DNA of 64,000 nt, taken from Pelosinus propionicus DSM 13327 (GTDB taxonomy: Bacteria > Bacillota > Negativicutes > DSM-13327). This document shows, one piece after another, positions 15,091-24,689 of the stretch; within the stretch, counting starts at the first letter, position 1, and each line of letters begins with the position of its first letter. Position numbers and translations under genes: made by a program. The notes below the pieces were generated by a model, which did not search any database, was not told the DNA's origin, and was given only the letters and a program-made list of their open reading frames with translations. Where the stretch lies: positions 1 to 64,000 of the forward strand of contig NZ_FOTS01000011.1 in NCBI RefSeq assembly GCF_900114615.1, in the 5' to 3' direction.

Positions 15091-16254
15091 TTATTCTACA
15101 CCATCCTGCTTTTTTTCAACTTTCTTAATTAAACTCATAAGTTCCTCATAGCCTTCTGTAAAGAATACAGCAATACTTAGGACATATAAAGGCAATGGTC
15201 GATCAGAGTGAATAAATTCTGCTGGAATCTTTACCGCATCTTTTTCGGTAGTAACCAAGGCATATACCCCTTCATCTACAGCTTTTTGCATAATATACTG
15301 CATTTCTGCCATAGTATAGTCATGATGATCAGCATATCTAACACCGCATACGTCTGATACGCCAAGATCTAAAATGGTCTGCTCAAAAGAAGACGGATTG
15401 CCGATAGCTGAAAAAGCTAATACTTTATGATCGCGGACACTTTCCAATGGCACGTTCTTGCGCCCAAGTGTTCCTTTATACCACTCTTCAATTTCCACGA
15501 AACAACGAGGTTTATGAATACTTTCCACAACTAATGCCTTTTTGTTGTATTGATTCAAAGTATTATAAATCATTTCCCTTGCCTCAAGGCTTGACTGATC
15601 AATTTTTGTCAATAAAAAGATTTGCGCTCGAGATAAATTAGATAAAGGTTCTCGCAGCGTCCCCCTTGGCAGCATAAACTGATTGCCAAACATGTTTAGA
15701 GAATCAATGAGTACAAAATCTAAATCGCGTGCCAATTTCCAATGCTGAAATCCATCATCTAAGATTATGACATCTGCTTTTAGCTCATTCACAGCATATT
15801 CTCCTGTAACAATACGATTGCTCCCAATAACCACTGAAACCTTGGGCAAACTTTTCGCTAATAAATAAGCTTCATCGCCAGCTTCTGCTGCAGACATATA
15901 AATTTTTTCTCCATCTGAAACCAGACCAATTTGTCCTCTCCATCCTGCCCGATAGCCACGATTTAAAATGACGACTCGATATCCCATATCTCGAATAATC
16001 GTAGCCAATCGCTGAGCAGTAGGAGTCTTACCAGTTCCGCCCACTGTAATATTTCCTAGACTAATCACATGGCAATTCAGCTTGTGCTGCGTTAAAATTC
16101 CATACTTATATAAGGCTAGCTTACAAAGCACAGCCCAGCCATAAATAATAGAGAAAATGTGTAGTACACCTAACAGGAAATCAGTAAGAATGCCTGGTTC
16201 TTCACCATGTACTAATCGATATAAATAAAGTTGTATTTCTTCACGTTGGCGCAT
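15091..16254 (-). CDS. lpxK: Tetraacyldisaccharide 4'-kinase LpxK
   Basis: A 387-residue protein starting at ATG 16254, preceded by AAAGGCGG; a TTG seven codons upstream (16275) overlaps the waaA stop and has no better site. An N-terminal hydrophobic region (about 25-50) is followed by the P-loop GNITVGGTGKTPT and the LpxK motif DDGFQHWKLARDLDFVLID. It phosphorylates the 4' position of lipid A disaccharide. It lies in the expected order after waaA. Confidence 0.95.
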   Translation of the reverse strand: MRQREEIQLYLYRLVHGEEPGILTDFLLGVLHIFSIIYGWAVLCKLALYKYGILTQHKLNCHVISLGNITVGGTGKTPTAQRLATIIRDMGYRVVILNRGYRAGWRGQIGLVSDGEKIYMSAAEAGDEAYLLAKSLPKVSVVIGSNRIVTGEYAVNELKADVIILDDGFQHWKLARDLDFVLIDSLNMFGNQFMLPRGTLREPLSNLSRAQIFLLTKIDQSSLEAREMIYNTLNQYNKKALVVESIHKPRCFVEIEEWYKGTLGRKNVPLESVRDHKVLAFSAIGNPSSFEQTILDLGVSDVCGVRYADHHDYTMAEMQYIMQKAVDEGVYALVTTEKDAVKIPAEFIHSDRPLPLYVLSIAVFFTEGYEELMSLIKKVEKKQDGVE

Positions 16255-16271
16255 ACTTGTTCCGCCTTTGT

Positions 16272-17567
16272 TCAATTTATTCGTCCCAATAACTCTTTAA
16301 GATACATCACGCTTTTACGTGAAGCTCCACGATTTTCTTCAATAATCGTAAATGTTTCTTGAGACATCGTTAACCGTAATTCTTCATTATTTAAAAGCTC
16401 TAAAAACGTTGTACCTAACGTTTCAGCATCATATACCGTCACGCATGCCTGCCTACCAGAAAACAATGCATAGGTCTCCTTGAAATTAAACATATGTGGA
16501 CCAACCAGAATCGGTTTACCATGCGCTGCTGGTTCTAAAATATTGTGACCACCTTTTGGCACAAGACTGCCCCCTACGTAAATGGCAGCGCCAATACTGT
16601 ATACCTTCCCTAATTCTCCAATGGTGTCCAGCACAATAATGTCATGCTGTGCACAAAGTTGCTGAGAAAATTTAGTTCTAAGTATTCCTGTAAAGCCATA
16701 GGTTGCGGCCAAGTTAACAATTTCTTCGCTGCGTATAATATCTCGCGGTGCGATCAGCAGCTTGGCACTTGGGTAAGATTCTCGTATCTTTTGAAAGGCA
16801 ACAAGCAATATTTCTTCTTCTCCAGGATGAGTACTGCCGGCTACTATAACCGGAACAGAATCTTCAATTCCCATTCCTTGACGCAAGGCTTGCTGTTCCT
16901 CATGAGTAACATTCGTATAGGTTTGATCAAATTTAGTGTTACCCGTAACAACAACTCGTTGTACATCTGCTCCCAGACGAATGATGTACTGTGCATCAAT
17001 AGTGGATTGCATGCAAAATTTCTCCACAGTATTTAACATACTCTTTAGTATGCTGCGCATATAATGATATCGTTCTACACTCTTATCACTGATTCTGCCA
17101 TTCACCATCATAACGGGGATCGAAAAGTTCCTTGCAGCCTTTAAAAAGTTAGGCCACAATTCAGTTTCCACCAACAAAAATACACTGGGTCGAACCCTTT
17201 TTACCACACTATGACTAAGGTACGGCAAATCTAGAGGAAAAAAGATAATACTATCTGCATCTTTTATAATTCTTTTGGCCATATCATACCCGCTAGACGT
17301 CACTACAGATATTAGTATGGGCTTATCAGGAAGTTCATGACTGATTTCTTTTATAATAGGGCTTGCTGCAACAATCTCACCTACCGATGCGGCATGCAGC
17401 CAAATACAATCTTTTTGCAGCACCGGTGCTAACTCTTCTTCTGGTATAAAACCAAAGCTTTGTCGTAAGCGCCGGCCAAATCCTTCTTCCCGAATAAAGC
17501 GGAAGATGAACACCGGAGTTGCCAACACAACAAGCAATGTAACTAATAAATTGTAAAGAAAATGCAT
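16272..17567 (-). CDS. waaA: Kdo transferase WaaA
   Basis: A 431-residue GT30 enzyme with an N-terminal membrane segment (about 5-22), IWLHAASVGEIVAASPII, LVETELWPNFL, and VGGSLVPKGGHNILEPAAHGKP, all conserved in WaaA/KdtA. It transfers Kdo from CMP-Kdo to lipid IVA; how many residues it adds cannot be predicted. RBS AGAGG precedes the ATG. Neighbours are msbA and lpxK. Confidence 0.95.
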   Translation of the reverse strand: MHFLYNLLVTLLVVLATPVFIFRFIREEGFGRRLRQSFGFIPEEELAPVLQKDCIWLHAASVGEIVAASPIIKEISHELPDKPILISVVTSSGYDMAKRIIKDADSIIFFPLDLPYLSHSVVKRVRPSVFLLVETELWPNFLKAARNFSIPVMMVNGRISDKSVERYHYMRSILKSMLNTVEKFCMQSTIDAQYIIRLGADVQRVVVTGNTKFDQTYTNVTHEEQQALRQGMGIEDSVPVIVAGSTHPGEEEILLVAFQKIRESYPSAKLLIAPRDIIRSEEIVNLAATYGFTGILRTKFSQQLCAQHDIIVLDTIGELGKVYSIGAAIYVGGSLVPKGGHNILEPAAHGKPILVGPHMFNFKETYALFSGRQACVTVYDAETLGTTFLELLNNEELRLTMSQETFTIIEENRGASRKSVMYLKELLGRIN

Positions 17568-17595
17568 GTTAATACCTCTTTTTCATCGTTCCTCT

Positions 17596-19320
17596 TTACC
17601 GCTTTTCAAACTGAACTTGATATAACTTACTATATAAGCCATTTGCTGCCAAAAGTTCTGCATGCGTCCCCTGTTCTGCAATTCGTCCTTTTTCCATGAC
17701 TACAATTAAATCGGCACGCTGTACAGTAGACAAACGATGAGCAATTACAAAAGATGTCCGCGCTATCATTAATTTATCGATTGCTGCTTGTACTAACTTC
17801 TCACTTTCTGTATCTAATGCTGATGTAGCTTCATCCAAAATCAGTACGCGAGGATTCTTTAAAATTGCTCTAGCAATGGAAATACGCTGTCTTTGACCAC
17901 CCGATAATTTCGAGCCCCGCTCACCAATTTGCGTATCATAACCGTCAGGCATGTTCATAATAAAGTTATGTGCGTTAGCCGCTTTGGCAGCATTCATAAC
18001 CTCGTCATAATCAGCGTCTAACTTCCCGTATAAAATATTATCGTATACACTGCCATTAAACAAAATCGTCTCTTGGGGAACAATGCCAATTTGCTCTCGC
18101 AAGGATTGTAAGGTAACTGTCTTTATATCAATACCATCAATGGTAATATTGCCATTTGTCGTATCATAAAACCGTGGTATCAGATTTGCAATGGTAGTTT
18201 TGCCTGCACCGCTTGGTCCTACAATTGCCACTACCTGGCCAGGATTGATTTTGAGGTTCACCTGCTGCAAGGCAGGCTCACCTTTTTTATATTCAAAAGT
18301 CACATTATTTAATGCCACATATCCTTCTATGGTTGGCAATGCAATGGCACCTGGCATATCTTCGATTTCTGGCTTGGTATCAAGGACTTCAAATACTCGA
18401 TCCGCGGCAGATAAGGCCTTTTGAATATTGCCGTACACACGACTTAAACGTTTAATAGGATTGGATAAATTAACTGCATATATTAAAAAGGCAATCAGCG
18501 AACCAGCCGTCAAGTTATTATCAATAACTTCTTTTCCTCCATACCAGATAATCATGGTAACACCAATAGCAGCCAAAAATTCAATGACAGGAGTTAAAGT
18601 AGCCATAATTTGAGAATTTTTCATCTGTGCTCTAAAATTTTGGTTATTTTCCTTTTGGAAACGCTCTATTTCATACTCTTCCCTGGCAAAGGATTTTATA
18701 ACTCGCACAGAAGAGATACTTTCCTGCAGAACAGAGGTAATATCAGCCGTTCGTTCCTGAACTGCCATACTGGATATTCGTAATTTTTTACCAAAGATTT
18801 TAATTGCCTGCGCTACTAAAGGCAATGTTACCAGCGTTAATAATGATAACTTCCAATGAAGATAGAACATAGCTCCCAGTGAACCGATTAAGGTCATTCC
18901 TTCGGTGACCAGTTCAATCATACTGTCCACCAAAGCACCTTGTACTGCAGCTACATCATTGGTAATATAACTCATAATTTTACCTGTCTGGCGTTTTTCA
19001 AAATACGATAACGATAAACGCTGCATATGCCTGTATATTTCCTCACGAATGTCTATAATGACCTTCTGTCCAATATAAGACATGAGATAGGTTTGCCCAA
19101 AGAAAAAGATACCTCGCAGAAAATATACAATCACAATACCAATCGCAATCGTATTCAGCATTGTCATATTTTTTGTTGTTAACACCTCATCAATCACTTC
19201 TCGCAATATCCAAGGCACATACAGAGTGGCACTTGCCGCTAGGATGATACAAAAAACGGCTACGACCATTCGGAGTAAGTAAGGTCTTATATATTGTAAC
19301 AAACGTGTATAGGTTTTCAT
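17596..19320 (-). CDS. msbA: Lipid A-core flippase MsbA-like ABC exporter
   Basis: A 574-residue half-transporter: six membrane segments (about 15-300), then an ATPase domain with Walker A GPSGAGKTT, signature KLSGGQRQRISIARAI, and LILDEATSALDTESE. It overlaps the lpxB stop by 4 nt and precedes waaA, so MsbA, which flips core-lipid A across the inner membrane, is the likely identity rather than a multidrug exporter. Length (574) fits MsbA (about 580). Confidence 0.9.
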   Translation of the reverse strand: MKTYTRLLQYIRPYLLRMVVAVFCIILAASATLYVPWILREVIDEVLTTKNMTMLNTIAIGIVIVYFLRGIFFFGQTYLMSYIGQKVIIDIREEIYRHMQRLSLSYFEKRQTGKIMSYITNDVAAVQGALVDSMIELVTEGMTLIGSLGAMFYLHWKLSLLTLVTLPLVAQAIKIFGKKLRISSMAVQERTADITSVLQESISSVRVIKSFAREEYEIERFQKENNQNFRAQMKNSQIMATLTPVIEFLAAIGVTMIIWYGGKEVIDNNLTAGSLIAFLIYAVNLSNPIKRLSRVYGNIQKALSAADRVFEVLDTKPEIEDMPGAIALPTIEGYVALNNVTFEYKKGEPALQQVNLKINPGQVVAIVGPSGAGKTTIANLIPRFYDTTNGNITIDGIDIKTVTLQSLREQIGIVPQETILFNGSVYDNILYGKLDADYDEVMNAAKAANAHNFIMNMPDGYDTQIGERGSKLSGGQRQRISIARAILKNPRVLILDEATSALDTESEKLVQAAIDKLMIARTSFVIAHRLSTVQRADLIVVMEKGRIAEQGTHAELLAANGLYSKLYQVQFEKR

Positions 19321-20474
19321 TTTTGTCCTCCAAGTAAGCCTTGGCCTTTCCCTACAGCTAAGATTTCTCTTGCTACACGCTCAACAGCACCCACTTCACC
19401 TAGTTTATTTTTTACCTCTGCTAAGTCGTGCAGCATCGTTTTGTACAAGTGAGGATCCAATAAAATCGCAGTAGTTTCATTAGCAATATTATCAGCTGTT
19501 ACTGCATGTTGTAATAATTCAGGCACTACCTTACGCCCCGCAATAATGTTAGGCAGGCTAATATACGGAATTTTTACTAACAGTCTGCCTAAAAGGTAGG
19601 TAAAGGTTGCTAATTTGTATATAATTACAGTTGGCAGATTCAATAAGGATGCCTCTAGAGTAACTGTACCGGAAGCCGCAATTGCTACATTTCCAATATT
19701 CATCAAATCATACGTATTCTTTTCGGTTAAAACAACATTTATCTTATATTGTTTGATCATACTATGTAGCATTTCCCAGGAAATTGTCGATGCTACTGGT
19801 AAAAAAAATTGACATTCTGGTACTTTTTCGGCTATTTTCTCCCCTGCCGCAAGCATGACAGGTAACAAACTGGTAATTTCCTGCTGGCGGCTGCCTGGCA
19901 ATAACAGTACAATGGGTTTCTCTGAATCCGCTTCAAAATATTGATACGCCTCGTGTTTTGGCATGGTTGGTTTGACAATATCAAGCAAGGGATGCCCCAC
20001 AAAAGCAACGTTCGCTCCAGCTTCTTTATAAGCCTCCGCTTCAAAAGGAAAAATAGCCGCCACTTTTTCTACAATTTTGGCGACTTCTTTTGCTCTGCCT
20101 TTTCTCCATGCCCAGACGGAAGGACTAATATAAGATATTACAGGAATACCTTTTTGTTTTGCAATTTTAGCTAGGCGCATATTAAAGTCAGGGTAGTCAA
20201 TAACGACTAAAGCATCAGGTTTCTCACGCTCCATGAGTTCGGCTAGGTCATCGCGCAATTTAAATAATCTCGGCAGGTTTTTTATGACTTCTACAAAGCC
20301 AATAACACCTAGATCAGCAATGTCATATACAATTTCCACACCAGCCTCTGCCATGGCCTTGCCGCCCATGCCAAACAATTTGATGCTTGGTTGTATGGTT
20401 TTTAAAGCACGAGCAACACTAGCTCCATGCAAATCACCCGATGCTTCTCCTACTGAAATCATGATTTTACACAT
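19317..20474 (-). CDS. lpxB: Lipid A disaccharide synthase LpxB
   Basis: A 385-residue GT19 enzyme opening with MISVGEASGDLHGA, then VIDYPDFNMRLAK, SVWAWRKGRA, LLPGSRQQEI and AASGTVTLEASL, all family hallmarks. It joins lipid X and UDP-diacylglucosamine. RBS GGAGG precedes ATG 20474. It follows lpxI across a 143-bp gap holding a palindromic repeat and overlaps msbA by 4 nt. Confidence 0.97.
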   Translation of the reverse strand: MCKIMISVGEASGDLHGASVARALKTIQPSIKLFGMGGKAMAEAGVEIVYDIADLGVIGFVEVIKNLPRLFKLRDDLAELMEREKPDALVVIDYPDFNMRLAKIAKQKGIPVISYISPSVWAWRKGRAKEVAKIVEKVAAIFPFEAEAYKEAGANVAFVGHPLLDIVKPTMPKHEAYQYFEADSEKPIVLLLPGSRQQEITSLLPVMLAAGEKIAEKVPECQFFLPVASTISWEMLHSMIKQYKINVVLTEKNTYDLMNIGNVAIAASGTVTLEASLLNLPTVIIYKLATFTYLLGRLLVKIPYISLPNIIAGRKVVPELLQHAVTADNIANETTAILLDPHLYKTMLHDLAEVKNKLGEVGAVERVAREILAVGKGQGLLGGQK

Positions 20475-20508
20475 ACAAAGCCTCCAACAAATAGTAAATC
20501 AAAAGTTC

Positions 20509-20595
20509 TTTGAACCACAAAGACACAACAACGCTAACGCATTACCCAAAGAAAACATCCCCTAAATAATCCCCTTTGTATCTTTGTGGTTCAAA
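20509..20595. repeat. Dispersed CACAAAG-type inverted repeat, site 4
   Basis: The best-preserved copy: arms TTTGAACCACAAAGACACAA (20509-20528) and its complement (20575-20595) differ at about one position over 20 bp, enclosing a 46-nt loop. It lies between lpxI and lpxB. Confidence 0.85.
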
Positions 20596-20617
20596 AACCT
20601 AGGTATCTCTTATTTTA

Positions 20618-21421
20618 TCACATTACCAGAATTGTTATGCCATGATTGTTGGCTATTTTTAAAACAGCTTGCCGATCTACCAGCAGCGTTTTACCAGCTT
20701 CTATAGCGAGAGCTGTCGCTCCTGCTGCAACCATGGCTTCTATGGTATTCGGTCCCACAGTTGGCACATCAAAACGCATGTCCTGATTCGGCTTAGCGAC
20801 TTTTACGACTCGCACGCCACCTCGTCCTAATTCACCCCCGCGGCGAATACATACATCTGTACCCTCAATGGCTTCTACAGCCATAACAGCACAATTCTTT
20901 ACTACTACTGTCTGACCAATGTCCAATCTGCCTATTTCTTTGGCCATTGTAAAGCCAAAATCTAGATCTGCTTGCTCTTCTTTTGTCGGTTCCCGTTCCG
21001 TCAGTACACCAGCTCCAGGCATCAATGAACGAATCAAAGCCGTTTGATCCAAGATGCCCAACCCTTCCATTGCCAATTCACGAACAAAAGCTAACATAAT
21101 GGTATCATCATTATTATCAGTAAGACTTGCCAGCAGCTTCTGTATCCGACTATCAAGAGAAACTGCACCTGCAAACATTAATTCTTTAGTGACTTTGCCG
21201 ATCATAGTAACTTCCGTAACGCCTTCTTCTTTAAGGGTAGTAATAATTGCTTCTAATTGACCAACGCTAATATGATGGGTTTTATTTGCCACCCTACCTA
21301 ACTCTTCATCCGTATTAGGCACCACAGTGATAGCAATCACGGTAAAGCCCATGCCGCGAGCGGCACGGGCAAATTCTACTGGCAATCGTCCGACACCAGC
21401 TAATAAACCTATTATTTTCAT
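20618..21421 (-). CDS. lpxI: UDP-2,3-diacylglucosamine pyrophosphatase LpxI
   Basis: A 267-residue protein of the LpxI (DUF1009) family: GLLAGVGRLPVEFARAARGMG at the N-terminus, MIGKVTKELMF in the middle and PTVGPNTIEAMVAAGATALAIEAGKT near the end. LpxI replaces the metallophosphoesterase LpxH in many lineages and hydrolyses UDP-diacylglucosamine to lipid X. Its position between lpxA and lpxB is the usual one. RBS TAGGAG precedes the ATG. Confidence 0.95.
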   Translation of the reverse strand: MKIIGLLAGVGRLPVEFARAARGMGFTVIAITVVPNTDEELGRVANKTHHISVGQLEAIITTLKEEGVTEVTMIGKVTKELMFAGAVSLDSRIQKLLASLTDNNDDTIMLAFVRELAMEGLGILDQTALIRSLMPGAGVLTEREPTKEEQADLDFGFTMAKEIGRLDIGQTVVVKNCAVMAVEAIEGTDVCIRRGGELGRGGVRVVKVAKPNQDMRFDVPTVGPNTIEAMVAAGATALAIEAGKTLLVDRQAVLKIANNHGITILVM

Positions 21422-21432
21422 TTGTTAAACTC

Positions 21433-22251
21433 CTATTCTCCGTCCCGACGACCGCGACAGACCCCCCGCTCTACATTACGCAGAAAACGCAGGAAGTGCT
21501 CTACTTCAGGATAGGATTCTAATTCTTGTTCCATAACTTCAATCGCCTGTGCCAAAGGCAGACCGGAACGATATAATGTTTTATATGCTTTCTTGATATT
21601 GTTGCGAGCTTCGCGGCTTATACCAGAACGAGCCATCCCAACATTATTAAGCCCTGATACTCTGGCTGGATGTCCATCTGCAATCACAAAAGGAGGAATA
21701 TCCTGTACCACTTTAGACGCGCCACCAACCATTGCATTCATACCAATCTTTACAAATTGATGAACTCCGGTTAAACCACCAATAACAGCGCGGTCTTCTA
21801 CTACTACATGACCAGCTAACGTCGCTGCATTAGACATAATCACATGATTGCCTACAATACAGTTATGAGCTACATGAGTATAAGCCATTAGTAAACAATC
21901 ATGACCAATTCGGGTTTCTTCACCTTCACCAGTCGCACGATTTACCGTAGCAAATTCTCTGATTTTGGTATTATCACCAATAAAAACATAGCTTTTCTCA
22001 CCAGCAAATTTTAAATCTTGGGGATCTGAACCAATAGATGCGCTTGGGAATATTACACAATTCTTTCCAATACTGGTCCAGCCATCTATAATAGCATGGG
22101 CGCTAATTTTAGTCCCATCACCAATTACCACATTCTCACCAATCACTGCATATGGGCCAATTTCAACATCTTTGCCGATACGAGCATTGGGATGGACGAC
22201 TGCTGTCTCATGTATTTTACGCAGAGGTACGACAACCTTTTCTGGCTTCAT
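21433..22251 (-). CDS. lpxA: UDP-GlcNAc O-acyltransferase LpxA
   Basis: A 272-residue left-handed beta-helix protein with hexapeptide repeats from residue 13 (IHETAVVHPNARIG), the catalytic region YTHVAHNCIVGNH containing the general-base His, and HQFVKIGMNAMVGG. It catalyses the first lipid A step. Length is normal (about 262-272). The final 80 residues form the usual helical cap. Confidence 0.97.
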   Translation of the reverse strand: MKPEKVVVPLRKIHETAVVHPNARIGKDVEIGPYAVIGENVVIGDGTKISAHAIIDGWTSIGKNCVIFPSASIGSDPQDLKFAGEKSYVFIGDNTKIREFATVNRATGEGEETRIGHDCLLMAYTHVAHNCIVGNHVIMSNAATLAGHVVVEDRAVIGGLTGVHQFVKIGMNAMVGGASKVVQDIPPFVIADGHPARVSGLNNVGMARSGISREARNNIKKAYKTLYRSGLPLAQAIEVMEQELESYPEVEHFLRFLRNVERGVCRGRRDGE

Positions 22252-22315
22252 CTGCTCATCAACTCCTTACTAGACTAAATACATTTTCGTTACATGCTAC
22301 TATACTTAATAATCC

Positions 22316-22404
22316 GACTGAACAGTCTAAACATGGCAATCAATTTTAAGCCAATTTTTACCGTTTATAGCCTTTTTTCCTGAATTATCTCACTGATAAT
22401 TCAG
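22316..22404. other. Hairpin and small palindrome in the fabZ-lpxA gap
   Basis: The 180-bp gap between fabZ and lpxA holds a perfect 10-bp hairpin (arms 22380-22389 and 22395-22404) and a palindrome GACTG-AA-CAGTC (22316-22327). No U tract follows the hairpin on the minus strand, so it is not a classical terminator; an RNA stability or processing element is possible. Confidence 0.4.
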
Positions 22405-22431
22405 TTTATCACTATTTTACTTCTTTTTTCA

Positions 22432-22860
22432 TTATCTGGCAGATAATGCGAATAAGAACTCTCCTTCTGCCACTAATTGATCATCAACAAAAGCTTGGGC
22501 CCATATTTTCCCCATGCTGCTGCGTACTTTGATAATTTCTGCGACCATGCGTACTTGATCACCAGGAACCACCGGTTTTCTGAATTTGACGCGATCAATG
22601 CCAACAAAATATGCTAGATTGCCACGATATTCTTCCGAGTATAACATCGCCACGCCACCCACTTGTGCCATAGCCTCTAATAGTAGTACACCAGGCATAA
22701 TGGGTTTCCCTGGAAAATGTCCTTGGAAGAATTGTTCATTCATAGTGACATTCTTAATGCCAACTGCCCGTTTCATAGGATCAAGTTCAAGAATACGGTC
22801 CACCAATAAAAATGGATACCGATGAGGAATGATTTCTTGTATTTCAGTTGCAGACAACAT
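22432..22860 (-). CDS. fabZ: 3-hydroxyacyl-ACP dehydratase FabZ
   Basis: A 142-residue hotdog-fold enzyme with [14 protein letters not shown] (catalytic His at about residue 13) and [18 protein letters not shown] (catalytic Glu), as in FabZ. It dehydrates 3-hydroxyacyl-ACP, competing with LpxA/LpxD for the same substrate; co-transcription with lpxC and lpxA probably balances lipid A and phospholipid synthesis. It follows lpxC by 6 nt. Confidence 0.95.
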   Translation of the reverse strand: MLSATEIQEIIPHRYPFLLVDRILELDPMKRAVGIKNVTMNEQFFQGHFPGKPIMPGVLLLEAMAQVGGVAMLYSEEYRGNLAYFVGIDRVKFRKPVVPGDQVRMVAEIIKVRSSMGKIWAQAFVDDQLVAEGEFLFALSAR

Positions 22861-22866
22861 GTGTAT

Positions 22867-23697
22867 TCAGCTCCTTACTAAAATATGGTCCACTATTTTT
22901 TTTGCCAATGCAGTATTTAATGCATGACTTGACTTTACAGCAATAACATGACCTCTAATACGGCCTGCTAATGCCAAATCCCCAATAATATCTAAAATCT
23001 TATGACGAACCAGCTCATCTGGGAACCGCAGAGGCGTGAGAGCCTTTGTATCATCATATACCACTGCATTTTCCAAACTGCCGCCTAAAGCGAGACCTTG
23101 GGACTTAAGGTGTTCTACCTCATGCATAAAACCAATCGTCCGCGCTGATGCAATTTCATCAATAAAACTATCTCTTGTAATTTCATAATCACCAAATTGC
23201 ACACCTAACATGGGATGAGAATTAATGGAGGTAAAAGTGACTCTAAATCCATCATAAGGCAATATCGTAATAAACTTGTCATTCACTCTCACTATTTGGG
23301 TTTCTGTAACGGCTACAAGATGACGAGAAGCATTTTGCTCCAAAAGACCAGCCTCTTGAATCATCTGAACAAAAGGCAGAGAACTTCCATCGGCTACGGG
23401 AGGCTCTACCGCATTAATTTCTACTAAACAATTATCTACTTCCATGGCAAAAAAAGCTGCTAGCAGATGTTCCACCGTAAAAACCTTTGCCAAGCCTTTC
23501 TCTAATGTAGTAGCTCGCATGGCATTCGTAACATTGTCAGCTGTCGCTGCTACTTGTGGTGCTCCTGGCAAATCGATCCTTGCAAATACAATTCCCGTAT
23601 CAGGAGGCGCCGGTTTGATCGTAATCGTTACGTCTTGACCTGAGTGTAATCCGATACCTGTGTATGTTATAGCTTTTGCTATTGTTGTTTGCTGCAT
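22867..23697 (-). CDS. lpxC: UDP-3-O-acyl-GlcNAc deacetylase LpxC
   Basis: A 276-residue zinc deacetylase, the committed lipid A step. By alignment with the known enzyme, Glu76 and His77 (TVEHLLAAF), His232 and Asp236 (HKILDIIGDL), and His258 (SSHALN) correspond to the catalytic base, zinc ligands and catalytic His. It is shorter than E. coli LpxC (305), mainly at the C-terminus, which is usual outside Proteobacteria. RBS CAGGAGG is optimal. It is the first gene of the probable LPS operon. Confidence 0.97.
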   Translation of the reverse strand: MQQTTIAKAITYTGIGLHSGQDVTITIKPAPPDTGIVFARIDLPGAPQVAATADNVTNAMRATTLEKGLAKVFTVEHLLAAFFAMEVDNCLVEINAVEPPVADGSSLPFVQMIQEAGLLEQNASRHLVAVTETQIVRVNDKFITILPYDGFRVTFTSINSHPMLGVQFGDYEITRDSFIDEIASARTIGFMHEVEHLKSQGLALGGSLENAVVYDDTKALTPLRFPDELVRHKILDIIGDLALAGRIRGHVIAVKSSHALNTALAKKIVDHILVRS

Positions 23698-23727
23698 AAT
23701 GTCCTCCTGATATAATGACCTTTATAC

Positions 23728-23756
23728 ATTCTATAGAATAATTCTTCTCCCTGCAA
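23728..23756 (-). promoter_or_regulatory. Sigma-A-like promoter of the lpxC operon
   Basis: Minus strand: TTGCAG (23751-23756), 17-nt spacer, TAGAAT (23728-23733). The hexamers match at 4 and 5 of 6 positions with ideal spacing; the leader would be about 25 nt. Its position fits the start of an 18-gene unit ending at the terminator at 6021-6056. Confidence 0.6.
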
Positions 23757-23803
23757 GAAGTATTTTAAAAATTATTTTGTATTTGGCGAATAAAACGAAT
23801 CGG

Positions 23804-23832
23804 AACCACAAAGGCGCAAAGGACACAAAGGG
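23804..23832. repeat. Dispersed CACAAAG-type repeat, site 5 (single arm)
   Basis: AACCACAAAGGCGCAAAGG followed by ACACAAAGGG: three 8-9-nt units in tandem without a visible complementary arm. It lies between the ABC ATPase gene and the lpxC promoter. Confidence 0.7.
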
Positions 23833-23858
23833 AATAGGATCAAAAGTTCCAGAAATTT

Positions 23859-24632
23859 TTAAGCAATATTTTTGCTGTTTAGGGTGCGGGCGTTGGTTAT
23901 TTGCTGATACTCAATGAGTTCTTTATATTGCTGACCGATATGGGATGCGGGGTGGCCAAATACGTCTTCAGGCATTCCTTCTTCTACAATACTCCCCTTA
24001 TCCATCAATACGATCCGATCAGCAACGTGTATGGCAAAGGATATTTCATGTGTTACAACTAACATGCTGCTTGCTCGGTATTTTGCCAGATCTTCCATAA
24101 TGACTAGAACTTCTCTTACTAAAATAGGATCGAGAGAAGCTGTCGGTTCATCCCATAGCATAAGATCTGGTTCAAAAGCCAGCGCTCTTGCTATGCCTAC
24201 CCGCTGCTGCTGCCCTCCTGACATTTCAGCAGATTTGTGCTGGGCACGCTTTTCTAGTCCAACCTTTTCTAATGCCTTCATCGCTTTATCATATGCTGCA
24301 TCCCGCGGTATGCCATCCATTACTAATCCTAGCATAACATTTTCCACAGCAGTTAAACGTCCAACTAAATTAAATTGCTGAAAGACAAAACCGATACGTT
24401 TACGCACCCGGCGTAATCCTTCTAAATCGAGTTTCGTTACTTCTGTTCCAGAAACACAAATTGTCCCACTATCAGGTTCAATTAGACGATTAATCATACG
24501 AATCATCGTTGATTTTCCACAGCCAGAGGGTCCCATAAGAACGGCTGTTTCTCCTTCTTTGACATGCAAGTTGAAATCATTCACGGCTACCAGTTTTCCA
24601 AAGCTTTTATACAGATTTTCAATTGTAAGCAT
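23859..24632 (-). CDS. ABC transporter ATP-binding protein
   Basis: A 257-residue ATPase starting at ATG 24632, preceded by AAAGGGGGTGATTCT; a six-codon extension to 24650 is less likely. Walker A is GPSGCGKST, the signature MSGGQQQRVGIARAL, Walker B LMLWDEPTASLDP. Closest in style to GlnQ/PhnC-type amino-acid and phosphonate ATPases, but the upstream partner gene encodes a large permease and no binding protein is nearby. I therefore infer that it energises the permease at 24690-27041 in an envelope process. Substrate unknown. Confidence 0.85.
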   Translation of the reverse strand: MLTIENLYKSFGKLVAVNDFNLHVKEGETAVLMGPSGCGKSTMIRMINRLIEPDSGTICVSGTEVTKLDLEGLRRVRKRIGFVFQQFNLVGRLTAVENVMLGLVMDGIPRDAAYDKAMKALEKVGLEKRAQHKSAEMSGGQQQRVGIARALAFEPDLMLWDEPTASLDPILVREVLVIMEDLAKYRASSMLVVTHEISFAIHVADRIVLMDKGSIVEEGMPEDVFGHPASHIGQQYKELIEYQQITNARTLNSKNIA

Positions 24633-24689
24633 AGAATCACCCCCTTTCATTTTTAAAGCTAAAAGAGAAGAAGCTATAGAATTATGATT

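Noticed and set aside
22380-22404. Terminator between fabZ and lpxA
   Set aside because: The 10-bp hairpin is followed by GAAAAAAGG on the minus strand, not by a U tract, and lpxA must be transcribed through it.
23804-23832. CRISPR-like array suggested by the 8-nt repeated units
   Set aside because: Units are adjacent without spacers and too short; no cas genes are nearby.
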